DNA from: Dokdonia sp. PRO95
GTDB taxonomy: Bacteria > Bacteroidota > Bacteroidia > Flavobacteriales > Flavobacteriaceae
DNA length: 64,000 nt
Direction of reading: 5' to 3'
Assembly (NCBI RefSeq): GCF_000355805.1
Contig: NZ_CM001837.1
Location: 2,309,299 to 2,373,298, forward strand
This document shows, piece by piece, positions 26,275 through 35,454 of this stretch. Below the pieces are notes generated by a model. It searched no databases. It was not told the DNA's origin and saw nothing but the letters and a program-made list of their open reading frames with translations. The position numbers and the translations under genes were made by a program. Every line of letters starts with the position of its first letter. Within the stretch, counting starts at the first letter, position 1.

Positions 26275-26370
26275 AAGCCTTTGCCATCATAAAATCAGGA
26301 AGACCATGCAATGAAAACTATGGATCAAAATTAGCTTAAAAGGGCTTGTTTTTGAACTCAGTTCTTTGAT
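26275..26370 (-). repeat. Module gamma, copy 2
   Basis: AAGCCTTTGCCATCATAAAA, TCAGGAAGACCATGCAATGA, then GATCAAAATTAGCTTAAAAG and AACTCAGTTCTTTG, directly downstream of the HEPN gene. It matches the copy at 24353-24474. Confidence 0.8.
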
Positions 26371-26378
26371 AGGTGCTC

Positions 26379-27233
26379 TTATTTAAATATTGCATTTTCA
26401 AAATCAATGTCCTTTATCAACTTGTTCTTTTCAATCATAAATACTATTAATTCAGAAAGTAACTCGAAAGATTCTACCAGAGCTTTTTCAATTTGAGAAT
26501 CTTTTAAATTCGAACCGTGAACTACTTTAGAGCGTAATGTGTATAGTTTTTTAATTTCCTTAAATTTCTGAATCCTTTCATCTCCCCTTTCATATAAAAG
26601 TGATGAGATACTAAGAGATAATCTATAACTAATTTCTATAGAAACATTTACTATACTTTCTATTGCAGCCCATAAAATGGCTATTGCACTTTTAACATCC
26701 ACACAATATCTCCAAGAATTAATAACCTCTAATGCGTATCTGAATTTTTCATTTTTAAATGCCAAAGTATTTGCATTTTCATAATATTTTTTTAACCATT
26801 CAATATCTCCATTCCCAACGTTTAATTCATTAAGACTTTCGGTTTTAAGCATTTTTACGTGATAATCACAAAGATTAGCTTGTACATTATTGATGTCTTT
26901 TAATTTATTCCAAGATTGATTGAGGAGAGCAATAGAATTAATACTCGTTTTTTTTCTTAAAACAAGTAAAGTATTTAATAGCCAAGCTCTATTCAAGATA
27001 TCATATCCGAAACTCGATTCGTTTTCAGAACTTATTATTTCAAAATTGTTTTTTAGATAACAAAAAGGTTCAATTAATGACCATTGCTTGAAACCTTGTG
27101 CTCCCAAACCAGCTAATTCAAAAACAGACATTTTGCTTACCTTTCTAATTTTTAAATAAGATGATATTTCAATTTCATCTTCTTCAAAAGTAATTCCATT
27201 TCCTAATATGTAATATGTTGCTTTAGTTATCAT
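26379..27233 (-). CDS. HEPN-domain protein, candidate RNase or defence protein
   Basis: A 284-residue soluble protein. The N-terminal half is unrecognised. Residues about 180-270 form a helical bundle with AIAILWAAIESIVNVSIEIS and LYTLRSKVVHGSNLKDSQIE. R234-x4-H239 is the HEPN catalytic signature (R-x4-6-H), and the layout recalls the Apea-type HEPN group, where many members are RNases in toxin-antitoxin or anti-phage systems. No nucleotidyltransferase antitoxin lies beside it. It sits in the accessory block near a tRNA, which fits a transferred gene. Function is inferred only. Confidence 0.65.
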   Translation of the reverse strand: MITKATYYILGNGITFEEDEIEISSYLKIRKVSKMSVFELAGLGAQGFKQWSLIEPFCYLKNNFEIISSENESSFGYDILNRAWLLNTLLVLRKKTSINSIALLNQSWNKLKDINNVQANLCDYHVKMLKTESLNELNVGNGDIEWLKKYYENANTLAFKNEKFRYALEVINSWRYCVDVKSAIAILWAAIESIVNVSIEISYRLSLSISSLLYERGDERIQKFKEIKKLYTLRSKVVHGSNLKDSQIEKALVESFELLSELIVFMIEKNKLIKDIDFENAIFK

Positions 27234-27252
27234 TTTGAAGTATTATGTAATT

Positions 27253-27366
27253 GCACCTAACAATCCACTACACAAATCAAATACAGCCCCAGATAACTAT
27301 CGGGATTGCAGATTTGCTTTAGTTTGCAGTCTTTTTTATGTGGACTAAATATACAATGAATTTTAC
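27253..27366 (-). repeat. Leader modules delta and alpha (copy at HEPN gene)
   Basis: Delta, diverged: CCTAACAATCCACTACACAA near 27259. Then CTATCGGGATTGCAGATTTG, close to the TAGCTATCGTGATTGC of the copy near 25095. Alpha: GACTAAATATACAATGAATT near 27343. It lies just upstream of the HEPN start. Confidence 0.7.
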
Positions 27367-27530
27367 TGCTGTGCTTTTATCGAGTAGGTCATAACTACAC
27401 TACTTTATAAACGGTAGCATGACCATTTATTAAATGAGTTATAAAAGCAATTAAACGACAGTCTAGGAGATTATGAGAAGAGGAAGGAGGGAAGTGTTTA
27501 TTGCGGCTTTTATGAGGTTATAATATCACA

Positions 27531-27546
27531 TTTTCGCGAAAGCGTA
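27531..27546. repeat. TTTCGCGAAA palindrome copy 8 (right arm form)
   Basis: TTTTCGCGAAAGCGTA preceded by ATCACA, between the accessory block and the tRNA terminator. Confidence 0.85.
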
Positions 27547-27574
27547 CCACACCACACCAAGAACTTATATAAAA

Positions 27575-27608
27575 CAAAAAAGGCCTTCTAATAAAAGAAG
27601 ACCTTTTT
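27575..27608 (-). terminator. Terminator of tRNA-Thr
   Basis: AAAGGCCTTCT/AGAAGACCTTTT stem with one mismatch. On the minus strand a T run follows, directly after the tRNA 3' end. Confidence 0.8.
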
Positions 27609-27609
27609 G

Positions 27610-27683
27610 AGCCGATGGAGGGACTCGAACCCACGACCTGCTGATTACAAATCAGCTGCTCTAGCCAGCTGAGCTACATCGGC
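27610..27683 (-). tRNA. tRNA-Thr (anticodon TGT)
   Basis: On the minus strand the acceptor arms GCCGATG and CATCGGC pair. The D arm is GCTC/GAGC, the anticodon stem GCTGA/TCAGC encloses TTTGTAA with anticodon TGT, and the T loop is TTCGAGT. One U-U mismatch is seen in the T stem. CCA is not encoded. The 3' end faces the accessory block. Confidence 0.95.
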
Positions 27684-27741
27684 ATTGCGGGTGCAAATAT
27701 AATATCATTTATTATATATGCAACCCTTTTTTTTAAAAAAA

Positions 27742-28008
27742 TTATAGCTTGTTTATACGAGCTACAAGTGACTGTGCTTCCTTCTCAAGATCTGCACGTA
27801 CTGCCACTAGATTTTTACTTCTATTCTCTACTTTGCGGTCGTTTACCTTTGCAATTAAAGTGTCAAAAGTTGCGATAGCGTCATCTATAACTGCTTCACT
27901 TTCCTTTCTATCTTCTTTAGGATTAAGTGCTTCCCAAACGTATACTGCGTCAATGATGTCACCTAGTACAAAATTGATATCCTTTTTTAAATCTCTAATA
28001 TTTGCCAT
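27742..28008 (-). CDS. Conserved small helical protein
   Basis: An 88-residue, all-helical, charged protein (MANIRDLKKDINFVLGDIID, then DAIATFDTLIAKVNDRKVEN). It is of a kind widely conserved in Flavobacteriia without known function. Its position 58 bases upstream of the tRNA on the same strand could make the tRNA part of its transcript. No signal peptide. Confidence 0.8.
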   Translation of the reverse strand: MANIRDLKKDINFVLGDIIDAVYVWEALNPKEDRKESEAVIDDAIATFDTLIAKVNDRKVENRSKNLVAVRADLEKEAQSLVARINKL

Positions 28009-28113
28009 TGTTCTAATTTTGACTGCAAAAGTAGGTTAATTTATAATCATGAACCTTACATTTTTATGTAAAATCACATCATGCTTATAATAGTAGTACG
28101 ATCTTAAAGGTGC

Positions 28114-28812
28114 TTACTGTTTCTTGCGCTCCTCTATAAGCTTCTTGAGCTGCTTCCCGTATTTAGAATTTCTAGTTTTTCTAGGGAAAGTCTTATATAA
28201 AGTGTCTAGGTAAGGAGTGGTAGCATCTGGTATCTGGGTCATTACAAGGTAAGGAGCAATCTCAAGTTCCTTGTTTGTTGTAGCAAAGTTACCCGTGTAT
28301 AGATACTTTCTTTTAAGTAGTTGCTGTAAAGAATCATCATAAGCAAGAATCTCTTCTTGATCATCTCGCTGTCTAGCGTTAAAAGAACCTTTTATAAGAT
28401 CAAGATTCTTATCATTAAACTGCTTGTTCATATTCTTAAACTGCGTCCAGTGCATCTGGTTCTCAGATCCTGTTACAGCAGCAAATCCTTCAAAGTTTTT
28501 AAGGGAGGTAGTGATATTAATAATACCAGCCTCTGCAAAGAAAGGAATACGGTCATCATAACCAGACTCATCTGCCTTATCAAGGTGTAAGTAGTATACC
28601 TCTGGTTCTTTTATGTCAAGTATAAACTCAAATTCTGGCTCACCGTCTATTACAAGAGAGTCTAGATTTACAAGCATGGTATCTTGCACGCGCTGTACAT
28701 ATAAAGTTCCTTTTTTAAGACCTTTTACCGTTCCAGTGACTGTAAGATTTCCTGTTTTTGAACATGAAACCATCAAGATACTTAATAAGAGAATGTATGC
28801 TATTTTATTCAT
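28114..28812 (-). CDS. DUF4369 domain lipoprotein
   Basis: A 232-residue lipoprotein: MNKIAYILLLSILMVSCSKT with lipobox MVSC. The DUF4369 beta domain follows (LTVTGTVKGLKKGTLYVQRV, residues about 23-110), then a helical region. In many homologues a thioredoxin-like domain follows DUF4369; it is absent here, so this is the short form. It is probably in the outer membrane or periplasm. Role unknown. Confidence 0.85.
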   Translation of the reverse strand: MNKIAYILLLSILMVSCSKTGNLTVTGTVKGLKKGTLYVQRVQDTMLVNLDSLVIDGEPEFEFILDIKEPEVYYLHLDKADESGYDDRIPFFAEAGIINITTSLKNFEGFAAVTGSENQMHWTQFKNMNKQFNDKNLDLIKGSFNARQRDDQEEILAYDDSLQQLLKRKYLYTGNFATTNKELEIAPYLVMTQIPDATTPYLDTLYKTFPRKTRNSKYGKQLKKLIEERKKQ

Positions 28813-28862
28813 AATTGGTTTTAATTATAGACGGCAAATATGCTACTATTTTACATATAATA

Positions 28863-30113
28863 CTAGCCCGCAGCTGCCATTTCCATTAAAATTGTACAGA
28901 GTATAGCGCCATAAGTTCCCACCACATAGCCAAAAACTGCTAGCAACACACCCACACTAGCTAGCGATGGGTGAAACTCTGCCGCAACAATAGGAGCAGA
29001 GGCTGCCGCGCCCACGTTTGCCTGGCTTCCCACAGCAAGAAAGAAAAAGGGAGATCTTGTAAGTTTTGCCACCAGTATGATGAGTCCCGCATGTATACCC
29101 ATCCACACAAAACCTATAGCTATAAGCCCTGGGTTTTCAAAAATAGTAGTGAGATCCATTTTCATACCTATACTCGCAACTAGTATGTAAATAAACACAC
29201 TGCCTATTTTACTAGCTCCAGCACCCTCATAATTTTTGGCTTTTGTAAAGGAGAGTAAAATCCCTATCACAGTTGCAATCGTGACCATCCAGAAAAACGT
29301 AGAGCCAAAGGATGCAAGCGCAGAGTCCTTTGGGATATCAGAAAATAAAGCGCTCATAACACCAGCTCCCCAGTGTGCAATACCCACTGCGCCAAAGGCA
29401 AGACCCAGCATTACCATAAGATCAGAAAGCGTCGGGTTTTTCTTTACCCCTTCGGCAAAGATTGATACCTTTTCTTTTAATTTTTCTATAGCTGTGTTAT
29501 CTGCCTTAAGCCATGCATCTATGCGTTTTGATTTGCCTATCCCTAGGAGTAATACCGCCATCCATACGTTTGCTACTACTATGTCTACGAGTACCATTTG
29601 CCCATACTTGGCAGGATTGTATTTATAAATCTCTAGCATCGCGGCTTGATTTGCACCGCCACCTATCCAGCTTCCCGCCAGTGTAGAGAGGCCACGCCAT
29701 ATTGCATCTGGTCCTGCACCACCTACTGTTTCTGGTGATACAGCAGAGATGAGAAGTATCGCTAGCGGGCCACCTATCACAATCCCTATCGTTCCTGTAA
29801 AAAACATGATAAGCGCCTTAGGGCCTAGGTTTACAATTGCCTTAAGGTCTATACTAAGCGTCATAAGCACCAGCGATGCGGGTAGCAAGTAACGACTCGC
29901 CACATAATACAGTTGGCTACTCTCTGCATCTATCAGCCTCAGGCTATTAAAAATCGCAGGGATGAGATAGCATAGCAGTAGGGCAGGCACAATGCCGTAA
30001 AATTTCCCCCAGAAGCCTGTCTTCTTACTCGAGGTATAAAATATAAATGCAAGTGCAAGCGCAATGAGGCCAAAAACAATGGCGTCATTTGTAAAATAAG
30101 GTGTGTTTTCCAT
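28863..30113 (-). CDS. DUF819 family integral membrane protein
   Basis: A 416-residue protein with about 11-12 membrane helices, GTIGIVIGGPLAILL and SWIGGGANQAAMLEIY in the first half, and AVGSQANVGAAASAPIVAAE near the end, as in the DUF819 (YjcL-like) family. These are probable carboxylate-type or peptide-related transporters, but no substrate is proven. It lies 50 bases upstream of the DUF4369 gene on the same strand and has palindrome copy 9 in front of its start. Confidence 0.88.
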   Translation of the reverse strand: MENTPYFTNDAIVFGLIALALAFIFYTSSKKTGFWGKFYGIVPALLLCYLIPAIFNSLRLIDAESSQLYYVASRYLLPASLVLMTLSIDLKAIVNLGPKALIMFFTGTIGIVIGGPLAILLISAVSPETVGGAGPDAIWRGLSTLAGSWIGGGANQAAMLEIYKYNPAKYGQMVLVDIVVANVWMAVLLLGIGKSKRIDAWLKADNTAIEKLKEKVSIFAEGVKKNPTLSDLMVMLGLAFGAVGIAHWGAGVMSALFSDIPKDSALASFGSTFFWMVTIATVIGILLSFTKAKNYEGAGASKIGSVFIYILVASIGMKMDLTTIFENPGLIAIGFVWMGIHAGLIILVAKLTRSPFFFLAVGSQANVGAAASAPIVAAEFHPSLASVGVLLAVFGYVVGTYGAILCTILMEMAAAG

Positions 30114-30129
30114 AATAATGTGGGTAATT

Positions 30130-30144
30130 ACGCTTTCGCGAAAA
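30130..30144. repeat. TTTCGCGAAA palindrome copy 9 (left arm form)
   Basis: ACGCTTTCGCGAAAA preceded by GGGTAATT, 17 bases upstream of the DUF819 start codon. Confidence 0.85.
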
Positions 30145-30222
30145 TGGGATCACTTTCACTGCAAGAAGCATAAAAAATAAACTAAGGCTTACTGCCAAAG
30201 GAAACCGAAAATACCAAAATCC

Positions 30223-32415
30223 CTATAAATATAGCCAGTAAGTAAGTTTTAAATTAATACTCCGGAAGCGAGGAGCAAAGGTGGTATCTGTAAAATAGTT
30301 GTCATTATACACCAAAAATAAGTCTGAAAGCGGGGCAAATCGCCATTGCAAGCGTGAGTTAATCCCAAAGTTATCTTGCAAGGTACTGTACTGCACAAGC
30401 GTATTCCAGAACAGGTTTTTACTAAAGGTAACATCCACACGCGGGCTTACAAGCCAGATGCGATTATCTGCATAAGGAGCAGGGAGGTCTATGTTATCAT
30501 AGCGGGCGTTTATACCTAGCACGAGTTTAGGTTGCAGGCGCAAGGTAGCTTCTGCTCGCAAGGTGAGTATCTCACCGTTAAAAAACTCGCCGTAGGTTGT
30601 ATTTGCCGTGTAGTAAAACTTCTTCCGTTGGTCAGATTTGTACTCCACTTCCAGATTGGTATAACGGTACTCGCTTCCTTCTGGTAATTCTAGTCCGTCA
30701 GATCGCGATGGGTCAAAGCTGTCAAAGAGTTTTGTGTAGCGCGTTCTAGGTTTTGCACTCAGGCTGCTGGTATTTTTAAACTGGGCTTCCCACTGTGGTG
30801 AGAGCGTGCGGTCGCCAAGGGTAAAAGCGACTTCTGGCCGCCATACAAAGAAGGAGTTTAAAGAAAATATATGTCTATTAATTGGTCCCCCTTTCGGGAA
30901 AAAGAGCCTTTCTACCTTACTGAAGTTCCTAAAGATATCCTTACGAGGTATAAAGCCAAGCTCAGAGTTGAAGTCTTCATTTATAAATAGCGTAGCACTG
31001 GTCGCGCGCCAGTTGTTTTTATTGTACTCCATGCGCGCTCCGCCAGAGTAGTCCTTGCTATCAATCCCTGGAGTAAAGGATTTGTGGAGGTAAAATTTAC
31101 CATTCCAGCTATTGTCTTTATTGGCTAGGTTATAATCAAGACCTATAAGCCTGTTGTATTCTTCATCAGGTTGTACAAAGGCAGCATTACTAGTATTCTG
31201 CTTGTTTACAAAAATGGCACTTATGTTTGACCTGCTGAAAACGCTGTGCTGTAAGGCTACAACGGTGTTATTTGTTGCAGCAATCTCAATAGGTTCATCA
31301 TTTTCAGTTTGCATGTTGAGTATACCCACCCGTAGCTTGTTTGTGAGTTTACCGCTCAAGCGTGCACCTGCTACAATGTTATTCTGTACCGTGTTTCCAT
31401 CAAGATCTTCGGCTATACCTATGCGCCTCGAGAAAAAAGGATTTGCCGCCCGCGGATCGCCAAAATCTGCAAAGAGGTCACTGTTTTCTATAAAAAACTG
31501 CCTGCGCTCTGGCAATCCTACTTCAAAACGAGAGAGGTTTGTAATAGCATTATCTACCTCTACTTGGGAGAAGTCTGGATTTATGGTGACATCAAGATTA
31601 AGACTATTGCCTATCGTAAAGCGAGCATCGCCGCCCACTTTAATCTCAGTAAAGTTATCGTCTAGTTCTCTGTCTTGCCCAGCAATGGCATTTACATAAG
31701 GAATTATAGAAATAGGACTTCTTGAGCTACCTAGCGGTTTCTCAAAGACCATATCGCCCATGTAAGCGAGATTAAAAATATTCTGATTCTGCGGTATTTG
31801 TATCCACGTATTGCGGGAGTTGTCTTGGGTGTCAAACTGATAGCTATTAAAACGCCATCGTGTTTCGCCTTCTCTATATTTAAAGGCGCTCATGGGGATT
31901 GCCCACTCACAAACGTAGTATCCGTCGTGTACCGTGGTTTCTCCCACCCACTTGGTATCCCAGCTAGTGGTAAAACCTCTCAAATCTTTTCCGCCGCCAG
32001 AAACTAGCGCTTCCCTGCGCACCCCAGCAGGGTTGGAGCCAAAAAGGAATGCATTATTACCATCATTAAAGGTGTCAAACATTAAGGTGATATTGTCACT
32101 ACCGCCAGCTCTAAAGTCACGGCGCAACGATGGGACTATATAATCGTCGCCCTGCGAAGAGACTTTGATGCCTACATACAAGGTTTTGTCATTGTATAAA
32201 AAGCGTATCTCAGATTGATAAGGTGCCTGTATGGTATCTGTAGGGAAATATTGCCAGAAGTTTGTTGCTGGGACGGCTTTGTTCCATGCAGTTTCATCAA
32301 GTACACCATCTATCGTAATAGGTGTTTCTATAAAGGATACACCTACTTCTTTGGTTTGAGCGTAGTGCGCTGTACTTACTCCCGCAAGGAGTACACAGAG
32401 TAGCAATTTATACAT
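30223..32415 (-). CDS. DUF5916 domain outer-membrane protein with CBM9-like N-terminus
   Basis: A 730-residue protein with signal peptide MYKLLLCVLLAGVSTAHYAQ. Residues about 30-210 form a CBM9-like sandwich (ITIDGVLDETAWNKAVPATN, FLYNDKTLYVGIKV). The rest is the DUF5916 part: FTIGNSLNLDVTINPDFSQV and RRQFFIENSDLF, then alternating strands that look like an outer-membrane barrel, ending in an aromatic residue cluster LKLTYWLYL. Function in Bacteroidetes is unproven; surface glycan or peptide handling has been proposed. It is followed on the same strand by the DUF819 gene. Confidence 0.88.
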   Translation of the reverse strand: MYKLLLCVLLAGVSTAHYAQTKEVGVSFIETPITIDGVLDETAWNKAVPATNFWQYFPTDTIQAPYQSEIRFLYNDKTLYVGIKVSSQGDDYIVPSLRRDFRAGGSDNITLMFDTFNDGNNAFLFGSNPAGVRREALVSGGGKDLRGFTTSWDTKWVGETTVHDGYYVCEWAIPMSAFKYREGETRWRFNSYQFDTQDNSRNTWIQIPQNQNIFNLAYMGDMVFEKPLGSSRSPISIIPYVNAIAGQDRELDDNFTEIKVGGDARFTIGNSLNLDVTINPDFSQVEVDNAITNLSRFEVGLPERRQFFIENSDLFADFGDPRAANPFFSRRIGIAEDLDGNTVQNNIVAGARLSGKLTNKLRVGILNMQTENDEPIEIAATNNTVVALQHSVFSRSNISAIFVNKQNTSNAAFVQPDEEYNRLIGLDYNLANKDNSWNGKFYLHKSFTPGIDSKDYSGGARMEYNKNNWRATSATLFINEDFNSELGFIPRKDIFRNFSKVERLFFPKGGPINRHIFSLNSFFVWRPEVAFTLGDRTLSPQWEAQFKNTSSLSAKPRTRYTKLFDSFDPSRSDGLELPEGSEYRYTNLEVEYKSDQRKKFYYTANTTYGEFFNGEILTLRAEATLRLQPKLVLGINARYDNIDLPAPYADNRIWLVSPRVDVTFSKNLFWNTLVQYSTLQDNFGINSRLQWRFAPLSDLFLVYNDNYFTDTTFAPRFRSINLKLTYWLYL

Positions 32416-32471
32416 CAGGAATGGTTAGTTCCCCCGAATGTATCAAAAAAATGTCTTGTAAGCGATAAAAC

Positions 32472-34376
32472 TTAAGAACCTTTTAGCCACTTCTCACGTA
32501 GAACTTGCTCTAAGCCATCGTCGTACGTCTGTAATTCTACCAGTGTTGCCTGCGGAATTTGTGGTGTGATAATCGTTCCAGTAAGTTGCACATCTTCTCC
32601 ATTTCTTAAGACCGTCATAGTAATAGCATCGCCTACTTTCCAGCTATTTGAGACTGTTATTAAATCGTATACGTTAGAAAGATCATAAGCAGTTCCATTT
32701 ACTGCGGTAATCACATCATTTCCTTGTACGCCCAGCGCAGTGAGAAATGTATTGAGGTTTCCTGGAAGTACATAAATGGTATTGTCTTCTTTGTTTCCAT
32801 TAATATAAGGACGTTCCTTTCCCAATAAGAAGCCTGTATCTACTAGCGTAGTGCTATAATCAAGTCCTACTAGATCAAAAAAGTCTTTGTACTGTATAGG
32901 TTGTGTGCCTATCACGTGGTTTGTAAAGAATTCGCCCACTTCAGGGTAGGTGAGTTGGGTGATTTGCGGGATCAGATTACTGTCCTCAAAAGGTCTGTGA
33001 GGCCCGTATTGATACGTAAGCTCCTTCATAAGGTCGAGAACACCACGCTCACCATTGCTATTTTTACGCATAAGTATATCAAGACACATCCCGATAAGAG
33101 CTCCTTTTTCATATACGTTACCATAATTTGATGCATATGGCTCTTCAAGAATGTTTGCGCTCATCTTAGTAAATGACATGGCATCATCATACCTTTTTGC
33201 ATTGCTTATTTTTTGAACGAGTGTATTGTAAAACTCTTCTGGAGTAACAAGTCCTTGCTGCACTTGGAAGTGCTGTGCAAAGTACTCCGTAATCCCTTCA
33301 TACATCCATAAGTGCATGCTCATCTCCGGATTATTGTACTTGAATTTATGAATCTGCGTAGCATGTAAATTAAGCGGAGTCACAATATGAAAAAACTCGT
33401 GTGATACCACATCTACCATAGCTGCATCGAGATTTTCTTGAGGCATAGACTCTGGAAGTACCACCACCGTAGAGGTGTGATGTTCTAGCGCTCCTAGATC
33501 TTGTGCATCATCTGCTTCGCCTGTGGTAAGGTATAGTAAGATTGTATAACGGTCTGTAGCATTAAAATCACCTAAATAGTTCTTTTGTGCTTTTATCATA
33601 CGCTCTATATTAGGCTTAAGGCTTGACGCCTTTACCGTTCCAGAAGGACTGTACACACTAAGCTCGATTGTAATATCATCAACAGTAAATACCTCTTTGT
33701 TAGGTACATTATACATGATAGGATTATCGACAATGTCAAAATATCGATCGCCTTTGTAGGTATCTGTAATCCCTGTATTTCCAAAATCTTGCGCCACATA
33801 CAGTGAGTCTGCAAAGCGTGGAAGGCTAGTAGTAGCTTCCATAACTTCTGGTCTATTGATATCTACATAATATGGCATTTCCTCTTGGTCTTTAAAGTAC
33901 CCAAGAATTCCATGTAAATTGAGCATAAACTGCTCGTTTTCTTTAAAATTAGTCCCCGCAGGAGAAAAAATAGTATGTTCGGCCTCTACATCATAAGTGT
34001 CATTAACGTAGTAATCGATGTAGTCAAGAGTGCGGGCATTTTTAATATCCCACGTATTATCTGAAGTTTTTGTAACCTTAAGCTTCTTCCCAAAAGTTCC
34101 ATAGGCAGCAACACTATCTATAAACATTCCATAATCATCATCAGAGTAAGTGCCTGGCACCGTCTCAGGAATGTAAAAAGTTGCTACGTCCTTATATATA
34201 GGTGCAGGTTGCACACGCACTTTAATACGATCATTGCTCAAGCTTACAAGATCTATTGCGCTACGGGTGAGTTTGTTTTTTTGATTTACTAGATTAGAGC
34301 TAGCAAGTGGTTTATTGAGAACATCACAGCTTACTATAAGTAATGAGCAAGCAATAATATAATAGATTTTTTTCAT
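32472..34376 (-). CDS. M61-family glycyl aminopeptidase-like lipoprotein
   Basis: A 634-residue secreted peptidase. MKKIYYIIACSLLIVSCDVL gives a lipobox (IVSC); the start at 34376 is used rather than an upstream ATG at 34394. The N-terminal M61 beta domain precedes the catalytic part with VVSHEFFHIVTPLNLH (HExxH zinc site) and the downstream Glu in MHLWMYEGITEYFAQH. A C-terminal PDZ-like domain lies at about residues 540-610 (LGVQGNDVITAVNGTAYDLS). It probably trims peptides in the periplasm. Confidence 0.92.
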   Translation of the reverse strand: MKKIYYIIACSLLIVSCDVLNKPLASSNLVNQKNKLTRSAIDLVSLSNDRIKVRVQPAPIYKDVATFYIPETVPGTYSDDDYGMFIDSVAAYGTFGKKLKVTKTSDNTWDIKNARTLDYIDYYVNDTYDVEAEHTIFSPAGTNFKENEQFMLNLHGILGYFKDQEEMPYYVDINRPEVMEATTSLPRFADSLYVAQDFGNTGITDTYKGDRYFDIVDNPIMYNVPNKEVFTVDDITIELSVYSPSGTVKASSLKPNIERMIKAQKNYLGDFNATDRYTILLYLTTGEADDAQDLGALEHHTSTVVVLPESMPQENLDAAMVDVVSHEFFHIVTPLNLHATQIHKFKYNNPEMSMHLWMYEGITEYFAQHFQVQQGLVTPEEFYNTLVQKISNAKRYDDAMSFTKMSANILEEPYASNYGNVYEKGALIGMCLDILMRKNSNGERGVLDLMKELTYQYGPHRPFEDSNLIPQITQLTYPEVGEFFTNHVIGTQPIQYKDFFDLVGLDYSTTLVDTGFLLGKERPYINGNKEDNTIYVLPGNLNTFLTALGVQGNDVITAVNGTAYDLSNVYDLITVSNSWKVGDAITMTVLRNGEDVQLTGTIITPQIPQATLVELQTYDDGLEQVLREKWLKGS

Positions 34377-34453
34377 CTTAAAGATTGTAAACATGGTTGA
34401 CTGTGAGTAGTCAAATGTAGTAATTCTATCTTATCTAGACAGCCTAAGGTATA

Positions 34454-35434
34454 CTAGTGTGTTTTAATAAACCCAGCAACGGTATTTATAAGCTTTTCAG
34501 CTATAGGAAGCTTCGTATTATTATAAGACTTTGTGTTTTCTAGATCATCACCATCTATAATTCTAAGCACATGGTTCATACCTTCTATGATGGCAAGAGT
34601 TGCCTCACTATTTCCTTCTTGTAATAAAACGGCTTCCTGCTTTGAAGTCTGTATGTCGTTTGTACCATTAATAATGAGAGTTGGCACAGTAAGTTTACCT
34701 ATTTCAACCTTAGGTTCATACTGCATCCAGCTTGCCATAAACGGCTGCACAGATGGACGGAAAATAGAGGTAAGTGCAGGAGAGTAATCTGTCACACGTC
34801 CATCTTTTTTGAGTGTGGCAAATGCGCTCATAGCCTTGTCCTTGAGATCTGGCATTTGTAAACCTATCTGATGGATGATGGATTGATCTATCGATTGCCC
34901 AGATCCAGAGAGCGAGATAACACCTTGTACTTCTGTACGCTGGGCGGCTACCATTCCTATGAGCGAACCTTGTTCATGACCTATTACATATAGTTCTTTA
35001 AAACGTCCTTGTTGTTTTACATAATTTATGGCAGCTACCGCGTCTTCTATAAACATATTAAAATCTAGACGTTCTTCTTGCAATGCGTTTTTCTTGAGAA
35101 GCGTAAGTACGCGTTTGTCATATCGTATGCTTGCAATACCTTCTTTTGCTAGTGATTCAGCAAGCAGTTTAAGGCTATTGTTACGCATCATTTGCTGGTT
35201 ACCATTACGATCTGTAGGTCCTGACCCAGGAATGATAATCGCAATTTTTGAGGTAGGAACTTCAGGAGTAAGTAAGGTGCCATATACCATATCACTTATA
35301 CGCAGATCACTGCTGCCGCCATATTCTTGCGCGATGAGCCCTTGTTGTATGAGGCCCAGGAGCAGGAGGGTAAAGAGTATTTTGGTTCTAGTGAGAAAAG
35401 TATATATAATCATAAGGGTGTTTATTATTGCCAT
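34454..35434 (-). CDS. Secreted alpha/beta hydrolase-fold protein without a Ser nucleophile
   Basis: A 326-residue protein with a signal-like N-terminus (hydrophobic LFTLLLLGLIQQGLIAQ) and an alpha/beta hydrolase fold: oxyanion region IAIIIPGSGPTDRNGNQQ, then the nucleophile elbow YVIGHEQGSLIGMVAAQ, an acid in LIINGTNDIQTSKQ, and the final His in IEGMNHVLR. The elbow normally reads G-H-S-x-G; here the Ser position is Glu (GHEQG). The protein may be non-catalytic, use another residue, or act by a different mechanism. An inner start at 35413 is equally possible. Confidence 0.85.
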   Translation of the reverse strand: MAIINTLMIIYTFLTRTKILFTLLLLGLIQQGLIAQEYGGSSDLRISDMVYGTLLTPEVPTSKIAIIIPGSGPTDRNGNQQMMRNNSLKLLAESLAKEGIASIRYDKRVLTLLKKNALQEERLDFNMFIEDAVAAINYVKQQGRFKELYVIGHEQGSLIGMVAAQRTEVQGVISLSGSGQSIDQSIIHQIGLQMPDLKDKAMSAFATLKKDGRVTDYSPALTSIFRPSVQPFMASWMQYEPKVEIGKLTVPTLIINGTNDIQTSKQEAVLLQEGNSEATLAIIEGMNHVLRIIDGDDLENTKSYNNTKLPIAEKLINTVAGFIKTH

Positions 35435-35454
35435 GATAAAGATAGTGTAGTTTC

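Noticed and set aside
25054-27285. Integron attC sites in the accessory block
   Set aside because: Only one of three delta copies (27253 region) shows a GTTRRRY-like core, and no tyrosine integrase is in the window; kept only as a cassette-like hypothesis.
27610-27683. tRNA-Thr as a proven attachment site of an island
   Set aside because: No second copy of the tRNA 3' end was found at the other side of the block and no integrase is present.
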